A model generated the notes under the pieces. That model searched no databases and was not told the origin of the DNA. It saw only the letters and a list, made by a program, of their open reading frames with translations. Positions 9,739 to 21,160 of a DNA stretch of 64,000 nt are shown piece by piece. Each line of letters opens with the position of its first letter. Position 1 is the stretch's first letter. Made by a program: the position numbers and the translations under genes. The stretch is taken from assembly GCF_003324165.1 (NCBI RefSeq), contig NW_025407851.1, positions 372,001 to 436,000 of the forward strand. Reading direction: 5' to 3'. The stretch is from Naegleria lovaniensis (taxonomy: Eukaryota; Heterolobosea; Eutetramitea; Acrasida; Naegleriidae).

Positions 9739-11649
9739 CTACTTTGCTTTCTTGTCCTTCTTCTTTACCACCTTCTTCTTCTTTTTAGCTTGTTCCTTCT
9801 CGATGGTAAAGTATTCTCGAATTGTTTCTTTTGGTTTTGGTTCTTGTTTTAACACAGCCACTCTGCCGTTTGTGAATTTTTGAAGAATGTCAAGCTCCTC
9901 TGCAGAAATGTTGCATCGTGTCACCACCAGCCTTCTTAATTTCGTTATTTTGTGAATGAGTTCTAAGAGAGCTTGAACACCAATTTTTCTACAGCCAGCA
10001 ACTTCAAGACATTTCAAATTGTGACACGTCTCTGAAATTGTGTGAATACTAGCGTCTGTGATTTGTGGACAGCCGCTCAACGAAAGAAATTCTAATCGTT
10101 GTGCAAATTTACATATATCTTGAACAGTTTGATCTCGTATTTGGAAAACTCCACTCAACTCGAGCACCTCAATTCCTCTTGCATAATTGGTAATGAAAGA
10201 TAACGTCTCATTGGTAATGGTAGGCTGAGACAATATAGTTGCTCTCAACGTTCTCAATTGTGGACAATGCTTACATATAGATATTAGTCCCTCATCCTGT
10301 ATTAATGGACATCCACTAATGTCTAAATGGTGTAAGTTTGGGCAGTACTCTGAAAGAAATTGCAGAGCAATATCTGAGAATTTTGTACAATAACTAATAT
10401 CTACAACTTGGAGATTGGGCGTGTTTTTCGTGAGAGGAAATGAAATTTCTCCAGTCACCAACTCACATGAGTGAAGCGACAAGACTGTCAATTTTCTACA
10501 ATGTGTAAATATTTCTACAATGCTGTCATCGGTAATAAGGTGACACATTCCAATGTTAATATTTTGCAAGTCTGCACATCCATTGACAATAACTCGAATG
10601 GTGCTATCCCTTAATTGAGAACAATGTTGTAAGTTTAAAGACTTCAAACGAGGACAAAATTCGCCAATGCTTTTCAACACCTTGTTGTCGATGTCAACAC
10701 ACCTCTCTAAATCAAGGATTGTGACATTTTCTGTTGAAATGTAGGTATAGAGGGATTCGTTGGTGATGGAAATATTCTCAACTAGGTTGCTGATACGACT
10801 TGGCCTCTTTGTATTGGGATGGTAGATGGATGAAACTGATCTACCTCGAGCATCCGTCATGTAGGTTCTCTTTGTGGGATCCTTTGTTTCATCAATTTCT
10901 TGAAATTTTGTTCCAGACGTGTCTACAGCATCAATTAAATCTCTGAATGGACCTGGAACGAGTGGATTACTTCTTGCTGACCGACTTGACCTTGAAGACG
11001 ATGGCCGTGATATGATTGATTTGACATCTAAATTTACAACTTTTTCATCTCTTCCAAATAGATTTGAAGTCTTCTCAAGTGTTGAGAGACCACTACTAAG
11101 GGCCCACAACGTTTTTGCTTTTGTTTGAGTATGTACATCATACAATTCTTCCCTCAATTCCTCATCACCTTCTTCAAAATTCGTAACTCCCGATGAGATA
11201 TCTTTAGTTTTTTCATGCTTACTCTCCTCCAGATTTGAACGAGTCTCTTGCCAAAAGTTTTGACTATTATCCGAATAATAATAATGATCAGAATCTTCAT
11301 AGAGCATGAATGGATATTTGATGTAATCTCGCTTTGGCTTCTCCTCCTTGGACAATTTCAATAACGGGTTATTGGAAAGTGGTTTAATGACATCCACTGC
11401 TTGTCCTCCACTCGCCCGATTATAAGCAGCAATGAGAGAGGCCGAGCTCGTATGCCTCATTTGGACCAAATCATCATTGGGTATTTCAGGTGTTTGAGCT
11501 CTATTTTCCGTCTTGCTTTGTTGACTCGATTTGAATTCTTCGAGTGGTAACCGACGAGAGCCGCCTCTTGTAGGTGGGAGCCGTTCTCGTGTGGTTACCG
11601 ATGACATTTTTTGAGGATGATTGCTCTCGTTTGAAAACTTTGGCGCCAT
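9739..11649 (-). CDS. Leucine-rich repeat protein, cysteine-containing (AMN1/FBXL-like) repeats
   Basis: The C-terminal half consists of about ten consecutive LRR_CC repeats (pattern CPxLxxLxLxxCxxIxDxxIxxIxxxC), as in the substrate-binding part of SCF F-box proteins and Amn1. I see no clear F-box in the disordered Ser/Arg-rich N-terminal third. The C-terminus is a lysine-rich tail (KKKKKVVKKKDKKAK) that could bind nucleic acid or act as a localisation signal. The frame is open upstream to about 11,742, but only TTG or non-ATG codons occur there, directly after an in-frame TGA. The first in-frame ATG is at 11,649, which I take as the start (636 residues). An unseen upstream exon is possible but would be squeezed against the Prp19 stop at 11,775. 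A ubiquitin-ligase adaptor role is inference. Confidence 0.78.
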   Translation of the reverse strand: MAPKFSNESNHPQKMSSVTTRERLPPTRGGSRRLPLEEFKSSQQSKTENRAQTPEIPNDDLVQMRHTSSASLIAAYNRASGGQAVDVIKPLSNNPLLKLSKEEKPKRDYIKYPFMLYEDSDHYYYSDNSQNFWQETRSNLEESKHEKTKDISSGVTNFEEGDEELREELYDVHTQTKAKTLWALSSGLSTLEKTSNLFGRDEKVVNLDVKSIISRPSSSRSSRSARSNPLVPGPFRDLIDAVDTSGTKFQEIDETKDPTKRTYMTDARGRSVSSIYHPNTKRPSRISNLVENISITNESLYTYISTENVTILDLERCVDIDNKVLKSIGEFCPRLKSLNLQHCSQLRDSTIRVIVNGCADLQNINIGMCHLITDDSIVEIFTHCRKLTVLSLHSCELVTGEISFPLTKNTPNLQVVDISYCTKFSDIALQFLSEYCPNLHHLDISGCPLIQDEGLISICKHCPQLRTLRATILSQPTITNETLSFITNYARGIEVLELSGVFQIRDQTVQDICKFAQRLEFLSLSGCPQITDASIHTISETCHNLKCLEVAGCRKIGVQALLELIHKITKLRRLVVTRCNISAEELDILQKFTNGRVAVLKQEPKPKETIREYFTIEKEQAKKKKKVVKKKDKKAK

Positions 11650-11774
11650 TCTATGCAAATGGAAAGTTGTAGTTGTGCCAGAGGGAGGTAGTACCCGGAT
11701 AGATAATTTGTTGCCTTCGTATTTCTTTCCCAAGCCGAACAAGTTTCATGAATGTCAGATCTGTGACCCTAAAT

Positions 11775-13549
11775 TTATTCAATGAATCGCAAAGTGCTGT
11801 CACCCAATCCAGAGACTGCAATAAAGTTGGCGTTAGGACCGAAACGAATACATGAAGGTGAGAAATTGCTTGTGCTCACAGAGGTCTTTAAGAGTTCTGT
11901 CCAAACCTTCGATTGATAGACACCAATTGTTCCATCACTACAGGTAACACCTAAATAGACACCTGAGAAATCAAAGCAAGCACTGGTCACTGGTGAATCA
12001 AACTCTAAAGTATGTAACGTAGTGAGTTTTCTCAAATCCCAAATACGAACAGTCTTATCTTTTGAGGATGAAGCAAGATAATAGCCATTTTCAGAGAAGG
12101 AGAGTGAGGTAATTTCTCCAGAATGACCATCAAGTTGTGTGGCCAATTGTTGGCTCTTTAAATCCCAAATCTTGATCGAATTATTTTGAAGGCCAGTTCC
12201 AAACAAGAGTCCATCAGGATGGAATTGAACACATGTGTATCCAGAATTGTCATTTTCGCTCTTAGCGAGGCAAGTTGCAGTTTCAATTTCACAGAAAGAC
12301 CATGTCTGGTCAAGTGAAGACGTAAGGAAATAATGTCCAGAAGGATGCAGAGCTAATCCCGTAATACGTTCTAAATGCAATTTTTCTAGAGTGTGAAGAC
12401 ATGAAGAGTCTTTAAGGGACCATATTTTCACATCTCGGTCATGGCTTGAGAGTGCAAATTCTGGAGTGTTATGGAAAATGGCACAGCTTACTGGTCCAGA
12501 AGTACTCTTCAATTCTCCAATTAAGGTATTATATTGCTTGTCAAAAACAGCAATTGATCCATCTCGTCCTCCACTTAATACAAGTGTGTTCAAGACGTCA
12601 AGAGATTGAATGCCTTTTCCTTGATGAAGTTTGTATTCAGCAGAAAGTGTCTGTGTATTGGCTTTGCTCATTTCCTCTGGAGATCTCAAATTTGGAGAGA
12701 TGGTTCTTTGTTTTCTGTTCGATGACAAAATCTCTGCCGTGGAAGAAAGTCTACCAATGGTGTCTTGTGTGAGAGCTTTTCCGACAAGAGATTCCTCGTC
12801 CTCCATATCAGTATTTTGATGTTTTCTTAGTGTGTTTTTAGCATCATCACGCTCCTTCATTACTCTAGCAATTACTCTACAAGCAGCGTCATGTTGATAA
12901 AGTGAATGTGAAAGCTCTTTTCTTGACTTGTCCAATTGTTGTTTCAGTGTGAATGTTTCCAACATTAATGCATCCCACTCATTTTGGAACATTTGAAGCA
13001 TGCTTGGAATACTAGCTACAGCAGGTAAGTTTGGCTTTGTATTTTCACTAGATTTCTTGGCTGTGTTAATAGTTTTGAAATATTTCCAAATGATGACGAT
13101 TTTGGAAAGTATCAGAATGTGAAATCCAATGTGAGAAGTTGTTTGAAAGGATTATTCAATAATAATTAAATTCAGAGCCATTCATTTCAAAAATATGAAT
13201 ATCCATAGAAAAGTAAGAAATGGTCATCAAGTGTTAATAATAACAATTAAATCAACAATGTCTACAATCATCAATCGGAAACATACAAACAACTTCAATC
13301 AAATCATTTGGTGATAATTCTTGCCCAGTGATTGGACATTTTCCATGTTCTTCAATATACTTTAAAATCAAACTCTTTTCAAACAAATGCCCGGTCTTTT
13401 TAGAGACTACGGGATGAAGAGGAACAGTTTCACTGACTAAATGTTAAGCCATGATCATTTCAACAAATGGTTAATAATCATCATGATCAAAAGGTAAGAT
13501 GAATCATTCTGTGAGCCCACGAGCGAGAAAACTTACTGTTGCAAAGCAT
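11775..13549 (-). CDS. PRP19: Prp19 pre-mRNA-processing factor, U-box E3 ubiquitin ligase
   Basis: Three exons: 13549-13537 (13 nt), 13436-13287 and 13060-11775, joining in frame to 482 residues, the normal Prp19 length. Prp19 forms the tetrameric core of the NineTeen complex, which ubiquitinates Prp3 and activates the spliceosome. The N-terminal U-box reads MLCNISETVPLHPVVS with GHLFEKSLILKYIEEHGKCP, closely like known Prp19. A short linker (KPNLPAVASIPS) is followed by the coiled-coil tetramerisation segment with the hallmark ELSHSLYQHDAACRVIARVM. The C-terminal half is a seven-bladed WD40 propeller. The start exon has only four codons plus one base before GTAAGT; the exon 2 donor is GTATGT. 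The conserved residues continue across both junctions, so the model is strong. Stop at 11,775. Confidence 0.95.
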
Positions 13550-13765
13550 AATTTTTTTGTGAAGTCTTTGGCGCCTTTATCATTGAACCTGAACGATATT
13601 GTTGTTGGCAAAACTGCCAGGAATGAAATTTTAACAAGAAAATAATCAGATTCAAGAGATGATCAACAAAGAATCAATAAACGTTTAATACTATCACTAA
13701 CAATCAATATTTCTAATCATTTTTGAAAAACAATTATCATTATTTTATTATCATCATAATTAAAA

Positions 13766-16674
13766 ATGCCGACAAACCTGGATTCATCATCCTCCTTGGT
13801 TCGGCAATCATCAGGGACTACGATGACAAATAGCAATAACAACAGCAGTGAAAATGATGGCCAAAACAAGAATCATCAACATGGGTTGAGTGATCAATCA
13901 CTTTTACCCAATGGTGCTTTACGTCATCATCGGGATGAATCCGATCACTGGTTTTGTCTTGTTAAACAATTAGATAAGCCTCCTCAAATGAAATTAACCA
14001 ATATTTTCCAACAATCAAAGAATCAGGATTTATTTAAATTATTTCAACTCGTTACGAGTAAGAAGGAAATATTTGAAAAATTTTGGAATCATGGAAACGT
14101 CGATGATAACAATATTTCTTCCTCAATTGTATCAGAATTGTCAATGAGACTTCGATCTATTTTATATGATTCATTTGTTACAAATCATGTGCTATTTAAT
14201 AACGATATTTCACTTGCACAATATTCACAATTTAGTGAATTTCATAGTTTGGAAAATGATTTTACCTTATTAGAGGAATCAAAAAGCGACACAAACAAAG
14301 ACCGTGTTCATCCATCTGACATGTTGAAATATCACTACATCGAACAAGCATTTATTTCCAATCTCTTTACTTTGCAATCACCAATCAAAGTGCAATACGA
14401 TGACGAAAGCGTAGAATTTTTATCATCACTGAAGGATGCTGACGCAATGATGATGCCACTTTCTGAAGAGTCGGGAGAAGAAGATGTTTCAACACCCACT
14501 CAAAAAAAGCAGAAAAAGAAAATCATCACAACTACCAAGCAGACAAAGAAAAAACCAAAGCATGAGCATTCCTGGGTTTTGACAGGAAACTCCTCTCTAA
14601 TTGCTCTTTATGATGCCATGTGGAATGCATTTTCAACAATTCATGATATGGAAGATGCTTGGCCTTTCAGAAAACCAGTCACAAAGGCCCAAGCAAAAGA
14701 TTACTTTGACATCATTGAAAAACCTATGGACCTTTCAAAGATTTCCAAAAAATTGGAATCCTTGTCATACAGATCCAAGAATGACTTTCGTGATGATTTC
14801 AAGCTCATGTTCAGCAATTGCAGGACCTACAACACAGAGCCTGGTAACATTTACGTCACGGCTGCGGACAATTTGGAAAAAACATTTGATTCCCTCTTTG
14901 ATTCCATACCAGATACAGTCGTTGACAGCGAACCTGTTGATGAAAATATACCTACAACGTATGAGATTGAGGATGATGGATGGAATTTCATTGATAGTGA
15001 ACTTTCCTCAAAAATTGAGAATACACTAGTGCTGCCTGCAAAGGATCTTACAACATACAAGGAGTTGAAAAACAAGCTGAAACAAGAATCTCAAATTTGT
15101 AACAATATTGATATTTTCGATCGTGACCAAAGATGGAACATTCTGACACGAGACTTGAGAACTCCCTCAGTGGTACGTAATGAAAATTTTTTCCTTACTG
15201 CTTCTCTAATGTTTGATCATGAAAATCTTTTTGAATCATTTTGAATCAATCATTTTGAATCCGTCGATAGAAATTACGAGAGCAAAATAGAATTCCAAAA
15301 CTTCAACGAGATGCTTTGGGAGCTTTTTATTTGGAAAATATTTCGAGTGAAACTAGGTGCAATTTTCCAGAGTATTTTTACACGGTGGCACTTCCTGACT
15401 ATGGAACCAAGTTATCGAGCTCGTCGTTGAGAGAAATTGCATTTCACATGATTGCCAAAACTCCATCGGAGGATCGAGTCAAAAACCAAATGACCCAAAT
15501 CAGCAATCTAGGTTTTAAACTGGGATTACGAGATCGATCCATGATCGCTCAATTTTATAATCAGAGTGCACAATTAACAAAACTTCAACACACCGTACAG
15601 ACCATGTTAAAATGTTCCTATGAATCAGTCTCAGGCGAGTGTCAAACACCAACCACTCTTCTCTTTAAAAAAGGTGGCGCAGAACCTTCTACACCTAAAT
15701 CACCTGGTGGTAGAGCCTCTAGATCCAGTAAGACAATCACTGCTACCAAATCACCACCATCTCCTCAAGATGAAGGACCATTTATTGGATTCAATTATTC
15801 GATTTCCAATGATTGCTTGCTAAAACAAAATGTAGATAAGATTATTCAATTGAGAGAAAAGCGAAAGAGTTTGTTGGCATCTTCCCATAAGCGTCAAAAT
15901 GTGAAAAGTAGTAGCAGTAGCTCAAAGAGTACCGAAAGTAGTGCTACTGCTACGGATACTACTAATCGTTCTATCGTGACTGGAAAGAATGAAATGTTAC
16001 TAAGTCAGAATGCAACCTCTGGAAATGTATATGACGCTCTCACTTGCATTACTTCAATGATACTTTGCCATGAAGGTTTTGAAGGAGCAAAATTAGGCGC
16101 TCTTAATGTGTTGACTGATGTGTTACGTTCTTATATTTCATGTTTTGGATTGGTGCTTTCCAATAACGATTTGGAAGGATCACTCTCTGAAGAACAAGTG
16201 ATGATGCGAGCGTGTGAAGAAATGTTTGGCAGAAATATCATTGTGGAAGATTTGAAACATTTAAAACAAAGTGTGGAGAGTAGCGTGGATATGGTGAGCT
16301 CTAAACTCAAAATTGTTGAAACCAAGCTCAATACGAGAACAAACAAACCAACAAAAACAAAAGGAGCTACGAAAACAAAATTGTCTGAGGTACAGCCAGA
16401 GAAGCAGAAGGCATCTACTGGTAGTGGATCTCCAAACACAACAACAACAGTACCTGAAAATACAAGTGAGGCAGCAGCAACTGGTGCTGAAAGCCAAATC
16501 GATACAAAGGAAGAAGATGAGGAAGACATTTTGCAACTGACCTCACCTGCTGGAATATTGATGGATGAAAATCTCTCAGATCAAGAAGTGACTGATGCCG
16601 CAGGAATGGCCAAGAAGCGAAGTCGTGACGTTTTTGAAGATGATGTTCCTTTAGATGACTTGGAAGGCATTTAA
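13766..16674 (+). CDS. Bromodomain plus histone-fold protein, Spt7-like SAGA subunit
   Basis: Two exons, 13766-15172 and 15271-16674 (donor GTACGT, acceptor GATAG, phase 0), giving 936 residues. A bromodomain spans about 285-385, with the ZA-loop AWPFRKPV, DYFDIIEKPMDL and the acetyl-lysine-binding Asn in FSNCRTYNTEPGN. A second conserved block at about 719-770 (GNVYDALTCITSMILCHEGF, AKLGALNVLTDVLRSYI) fits the bromodomain-associated histone fold (Bromo_TP). This order, bromodomain then histone fold, is that of fungal Spt7, which pairs with Taf10 inside SAGA; animal SUPT7L has lost the bromodomain. Lys-rich and Ser-rich linkers separate the parts and the C-terminus is acidic. Role: chromatin-reading scaffold of a SAGA-type acetyltransferase in the nucleus. 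Other bromodomain-TAF fusions such as TAF3-like or BRD proteins are less likely. Confidence 0.75.
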
Positions 16675-16832
16675 AACCTGCTGATTCGATGTTATCAGTC
16701 TACTCTTTTGAAACTGAATTCTCCACAATCAGCAAGCTGATATGCCAACATTCATGGTTGTATGTAAGGTTCCAGCTTTACAATAAATAAAACTAGTTTA
16801 TAAATTATTCTTAAAACGGTTTTGTTGTCCTC

Positions 16833-19010
16833 TTATTTAGTTTCAGTGTTGGTGGCTTCAACTTCTCCTTCTTCCTCTTCCTTGTCATCTCTGATTGAGC
16901 TGTCTTGACCCTTCAACTCATATTCAGAGGACTCTTCAGTCCAAGATTTGATAGCTTCCCATTTCCAACCTCCCATACCGTTAAAAACAAGTCTCTGGGT
17001 GTGATACTTTTCAAGAGCAGGTCTGTGTGAAATAGTAATACAAGTAATTCCATTCTTACTACATCTTCCATAAAGTTCTCGTTCGTTATCAGCTGAAATA
17101 CAAGATGTACATTCGTCCAAAATAGCATATTTTGGTTTGTGGTAGAAGAGACGAACCATGGCAAGCTTTTGTTGTTCTCCTCTCGAGAGAGTATCCCAAT
17201 CTTGCTTTCCATCGAATCCATCAGCGTGACGTCCTGCCAAATAACCAATTCCAAAATCATCCAAAAGAGTCTTCAATTTCTCGTCAGTCCAACCATCCTT
17301 CAATTGTGTATCAGGATAAATAATTTGACTACGAAGAGATCCAATCACGTTGTATGGCTTTTGAGGTAGGTAAAAGATTTCCTTGTGTAGACCTTGAGCA
17401 TTAGAACCTTGTGCTTGTGGTTTGAAAACAGTTCCACTGTGGAGTGGCCACAAAGCACCCAAAATTCTGAAAAGCGACGATTTTCCTGCACCGTTTGGTC
17501 CTGTAATGACAATGTGTTGATTCTTACCAACATTGAATGATAAATTACGAGCAAGAGTAATATTGTCAGGTGTCTTGATAATGACATTATCGAATTTGAT
17601 TTCGTCACTTTCGAGAATTTCTCCACCAGTTCCACCTTGTTTGGAAGATCGTAACTTGAAGTTAATATTTTCAGAGTTACCATGCTTGAGTTCATCCATG
17701 ACTTGATAGAGCAAATGGACACGTTGAGTCATACCTGAAAGTTTCAACAACTTTCTGAAAAGTTCGATAATCTTTCCCAAAGCAAAGAATTCAAATGCAA
17801 CGACAGCAATCAAATATCTCAATTGACCCATAAGCTTATCTTTTGGCAATGGTCGTAATCTACCAAAGAAAACTGGAACACCAGCAATGAGTGAAGTGAC
17901 CGTGTGTGGCGAATATTTGGTAAAGTAGTCATTGACAACACCAAACAAAAAGTTCTTGTTAATGACATAGTCACTGTAAGAGGTCAATTCCTCGAATTGT
18001 TTCTCAATCTTCAATCGTTCTGTCTCTTCACCAGCATAGAATGCAATCAATTCGGCATTGTTCTTACATCTGTTGTGGATCGATCTGAATTTACCTTCCT
18101 TGTTTTGAACTTCAGCTGACATTTTGGTAAAGTTGGGTGTGACCATACCTAATACACCAAATGCAATCACGACATAGGAGATGATACTGATTGGGCCTCC
18201 AGAACCAATCAAACGAGATAATTCATAAGTATACAAGAGTACTTCCACAATTGGATTCAACAAGTCCATGAAGAGTTCAGAGAATTGCTTGCAGAACACT
18301 TCGACATCTTGAGTAATTCGTTGGTCAGGAGCACCAACTCTCTTATCCAAGTTCAAAATCTTGTAATAGACCATATCTGTGTAATAACGGTCATGAATAT
18401 CCATGGTCAAATTCTTTCTCATTCTCAATGCCAAAGTTTCAATGAGAGACGAAATGGATGGGTTGACCAATGATTGCAATACTAAAATACCTGAAATTTG
18501 GAACATTTTGTAAATGCATGAAGATGCATCTCTAGCAACCATGGATGCCATCAAGTCACCGCTAATGCTATTATTTCTATTCACAATAAAGGATTGGAAA
18601 ATGACGAGTCCTGCAAGAGCAATCATGATCCAAATTTCTCTACCATATGCAGGATCTGTGTTATATCTCAAAGCACTTGCTTCACCAGCTTGATTTGGAT
18701 TGAAAAGTCCAATCTTTACAAGTTCCCAAAACTTTCGAATGGTTGAAAGTCCGGCTTCACCTGATGAACTCTTCTTTCTCTCCACCTGTCGTTGGTTTGA
18801 ATTTTGTTGATTTCTTCTTCGTTTCCTCATCAAATAGTTTGCTCCAAATCTGACTGCAATAGCAATAGCAATTGCAATGTATGTATATTTGCTAGAGAAA
18901 ACTTTCTTGAGGGTCATTCCTTCAAAGGCATGAATCATGTCAAGAATGACTTGTTCCGGCCAATAATCACTCGTTGTTGGGAGTACTACTTTGGAGTGTG
19001 TTGCGGGCAT
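16833..19010 (-). CDS. ABC half-transporter, ABCD (peroxisomal ALD) subfamily
   Basis: 725 residues, single exon. One membrane domain followed by one nucleotide-binding domain. The ABCD-type membrane region carries the DRYYTDMVYYKILNLDKRV and PDQRITQDVEVFCK stretches typical of ALDP-like proteins. The nucleotide-binding domain has Walker A GPNGAGKSS (about 504-512), the LSRGEQQK signature (about 604), Walker B YAILDECTS (about 625) and the switch His in TISHRP. ABCD proteins work as dimers that import very-long-chain acyl-CoA into peroxisomes, or cobalamin out of lysosomes (ABCD4). The N-terminus has a hydrophobic segment (YTYIAIAIAIAVRFGANYL) followed by a basic RKRRR run. The C-terminal acidic tail after the domain is not conserved. 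Peroxisomal placement is inferred from the family. Confidence 0.92.
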   Translation of the reverse strand: MPATHSKVVLPTTSDYWPEQVILDMIHAFEGMTLKKVFSSKYTYIAIAIAIAVRFGANYLMRKRRRNQQNSNQRQVERKKSSSGEAGLSTIRKFWELVKIGLFNPNQAGEASALRYNTDPAYGREIWIMIALAGLVIFQSFIVNRNNSISGDLMASMVARDASSCIYKMFQISGILVLQSLVNPSISSLIETLALRMRKNLTMDIHDRYYTDMVYYKILNLDKRVGAPDQRITQDVEVFCKQFSELFMDLLNPIVEVLLYTYELSRLIGSGGPISIISYVVIAFGVLGMVTPNFTKMSAEVQNKEGKFRSIHNRCKNNAELIAFYAGEETERLKIEKQFEELTSYSDYVINKNFLFGVVNDYFTKYSPHTVTSLIAGVPVFFGRLRPLPKDKLMGQLRYLIAVVAFEFFALGKIIELFRKLLKLSGMTQRVHLLYQVMDELKHGNSENINFKLRSSKQGGTGGEILESDEIKFDNVIIKTPDNITLARNLSFNVGKNQHIVITGPNGAGKSSLFRILGALWPLHSGTVFKPQAQGSNAQGLHKEIFYLPQKPYNVIGSLRSQIIYPDTQLKDGWTDEKLKTLLDDFGIGYLAGRHADGFDGKQDWDTLSRGEQQKLAMVRLFYHKPKYAILDECTSCISADNERELYGRCSKNGITCITISHRPALEKYHTQRLVFNGMGGWKWEAIKSWTEESSEYELKGQDSSIRDDKEEEEGEVEATNTETK

Positions 19011-19581
19011 CTTGTATTTGAATGTACTCTATGATGATGATGGAAGAATTCAGAAACGAGCAGTCCGATTTTGAGATGATAATTACAAAATCTCAACAAT
19101 AAATTAAGTATTCGATAGTTATGTGTGTGTTAGAAACTCGGGTTGATTATTGATGAATGAATACAATATCCAGTCTCTCAGAAAATCAATCCGAACCCGT
19201 TCCTGTTGTTTGTTTGACTCTATAATTACACAAGAGCCACCAGTAATTGAAATGAGCTGATGTTGTTGTTGCTGATGATGATGACCAAAAAAGATAACCG
19301 CGTTGATGTTGAATGAAAAACACAAACGCAAAGGCTTCTCTCTGAAAATCGCACACACACTTTTTTTTTGCGATGATGAATTGTTTTTTAATTCTCCTTC
19401 GGAAAAAACCTATGCGCATTTATTCCACAACCTTAATAACAAGTCGTTGTCAACCCAGTAAATAACAACCTAGAGAACTGCAACTTTGGATGAATCAAGG
19501 CTGTGAATCTACAAAGAAACCTGAGTGCGGTCTCATCTCTTGAATGATAAATGATGAAATCATCATTTCAATAACAAAAAA
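19011..19581. other. Divergent intergenic region
   Basis: About 570 bp between the ABCD gene (minus) and the pseudouridine synthase gene (plus), so it must hold two divergent promoters. It contains short simple repeats (GTGTGTGT near 19,122; (T)9 near 19,362; TGTTGTTGTTGCTGATGATGATG near 19,260). Open frames on the minus strand here are short and look like repeat-driven translations. No RNA gene recognised. Confidence 0.55.
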
Positions 19582-21018
19582 ATGGTAAAAGACAAAATTG
19601 AAGAAAATTCAACTCTCTTTGAACCTTCCGAAGCTGCGAATCATCATGATGATCATAATCCGTTGAATACTCAGTTGAAAAAAAGGAAGGTAGAATGTTT
19701 GAATGATGCTACTGGGATCGGAGATGAAAATTATGAGAAAGGAACCATTCAAAATTTAGAAACGAATTTAAATTCGTGCAATGTCGTGCCAGGAGAGTCT
19801 TCTATAGCTCGACACGATGATTTTGTAGTTCTGTATCAAGATCAAGATGTAGTCGTCATTGATAAGCCAAGTAATTTGAGAATTTATGCAAGTCAACATT
19901 ATTCAGGAGATACAGTTGAAAAATTAGCACAAATTCAATTTGCTCAAATGTTGTATCGGACAGCACAAGATGTGGAAGTGACATCTGCTATAGCAGCAGA
20001 AAATCATCAGAATGTTAAAAAGAGAAAATTTGAAATGAAACTGACAAAATCCAACGAAAGAAAAATACGATTCCCACATCGATTAGATATGGCTACCTCT
20101 GGCGTCTTGTGTATTTCCATGACAAGAGAGTCTTGTGCTTCTTTGAGCAATAGCTTTGAACAAAAATCATCTCGAAAATTCTATTTAGCCCTTATTCATG
20201 GACATTTTAAAATGAATGATATTCAAAAGAATGAATCCTTGAAAAATAATGTGAAAATGAATGGTGAATGGATTGAAATTACATCTTTTATTGGACGAGA
20301 TGACAGTATCAATAATGGAGACAATTCAACGAGAGTGATTTCAGTCGAAAAATCTGAAGCATTAGCTGCACAAGAAGACGACAGAGAATATGACCCTACT
20401 GGGAGAGGTTATGTGATGAAACAATATCTCACTCTTCCACCAGAGGAGTCAGTTCGAAAGAAAGCTCATGCAACCAAACAGGAACGACAACAACACAATT
20501 TTAGAGAATCTTTAACTCATTTGAAAATTATTAGTTATGGGCACCTTTATAATGGTGAGCCTGTCACTAAGGTCTTGCTTCGACCTGTCACAGGTAGAAA
20601 GCATCAACTTCGACTACACACCTCTCTTCTAGGACATGCTATCATTGGTGATGAAATGTATGGCAGTAGTACTAAATCACATTTGAATGTGCAGCAACAG
20701 AATGACCATGTAACAATGCATGGCCAGAAAAGTAATGAACACGAAAACAATGATCTCGTCATGACAGAAAGCACAACCACTACAGACATTTCAAACCAAC
20801 AACACACCCTTTTGAATCGATTAATGCTTCATGCTTATCATTTATATATTCCCATTACAAAAGAATATTTGAGTAATGAAAACAATATTGCAGAAAAAGC
20901 CACTTCAACATCAGGACAAAGAGTCATCAGTGTGACTACAAGAAATCCTTTTCAAAATATCTATCATGAGGACTCGGTGTTGCTGGACGAGAACGAATTA
21001 TTGAGCTCCGGTAGTTGA
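19582..21018 (+). CDS. RluA-family pseudouridine synthase
   Basis: 478 residues, single exon. Converts uridine to pseudouridine in rRNA, tRNA or mRNA. The catalytic motif HRLD is present in [13 protein letters not shown], with the catalytic Asp at residue 169. The preceding [10 protein letters not shown] block and the later [20 protein letters not shown] block are the standard RluA motifs II and III. The core is broken up by low-complexity insertions: about 250-310 and, between the third motif and the C-terminal [10 protein letters not shown] strand, an N/Q/T-rich insert. No S4 domain is visible. The N-terminal about 75 residues are disordered, with a KKRK basic patch that may be a nuclear signal. 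The start ATG at 19,582 follows seven A's. Which RNA it modifies cannot be told. Confidence 0.9.
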   Translation: MVKDKIEENSTLFEPSEAANHHDDHNPLNTQLKKRKVECLNDATGIGDENYEKGTIQNLETNLNSCNVVPGESSIARHDDFVVLYQDQDVVVIDKPSNLRIYASQHYSGDTVEKLAQIQFAQMLYRTAQDVEVTSAIAAENHQNVKKRKFEMKLTKSNERKIRFPHRLDMATSGVLCISMTRESCASLSNSFEQKSSRKFYLALIHGHFKMNDIQKNESLKNNVKMNGEWIEITSFIGRDDSINNGDNSTRVISVEKSEALAAQEDDREYDPTGRGYVMKQYLTLPPEESVRKKAHATKQERQQHNFRESLTHLKIISYGHLYNGEPVTKVLLRPVTGRKHQLRLHTSLLGHAIIGDEMYGSSTKSHLNVQQQNDHVTMHGQKSNEHENNDLVMTESTTTTDISNQQHTLLNRLMLHAYHLYIPITKEYLSNENNIAEKATSTSGQRVISVTTRNPFQNIYHEDSVLLDENELLSSGS

Positions 21019-21160
21019 TACAACAGTGCGAGATACCTTGGACTATATTACCTCAAATTCATTCACATAACAAGCAGATATGAGGATGGAGTGGTTTCAC
21101 TTGAGAAAATATCAACACGCTTCACTTTTCATATTATGGTGTTGGTAGACTTTGAGACTG

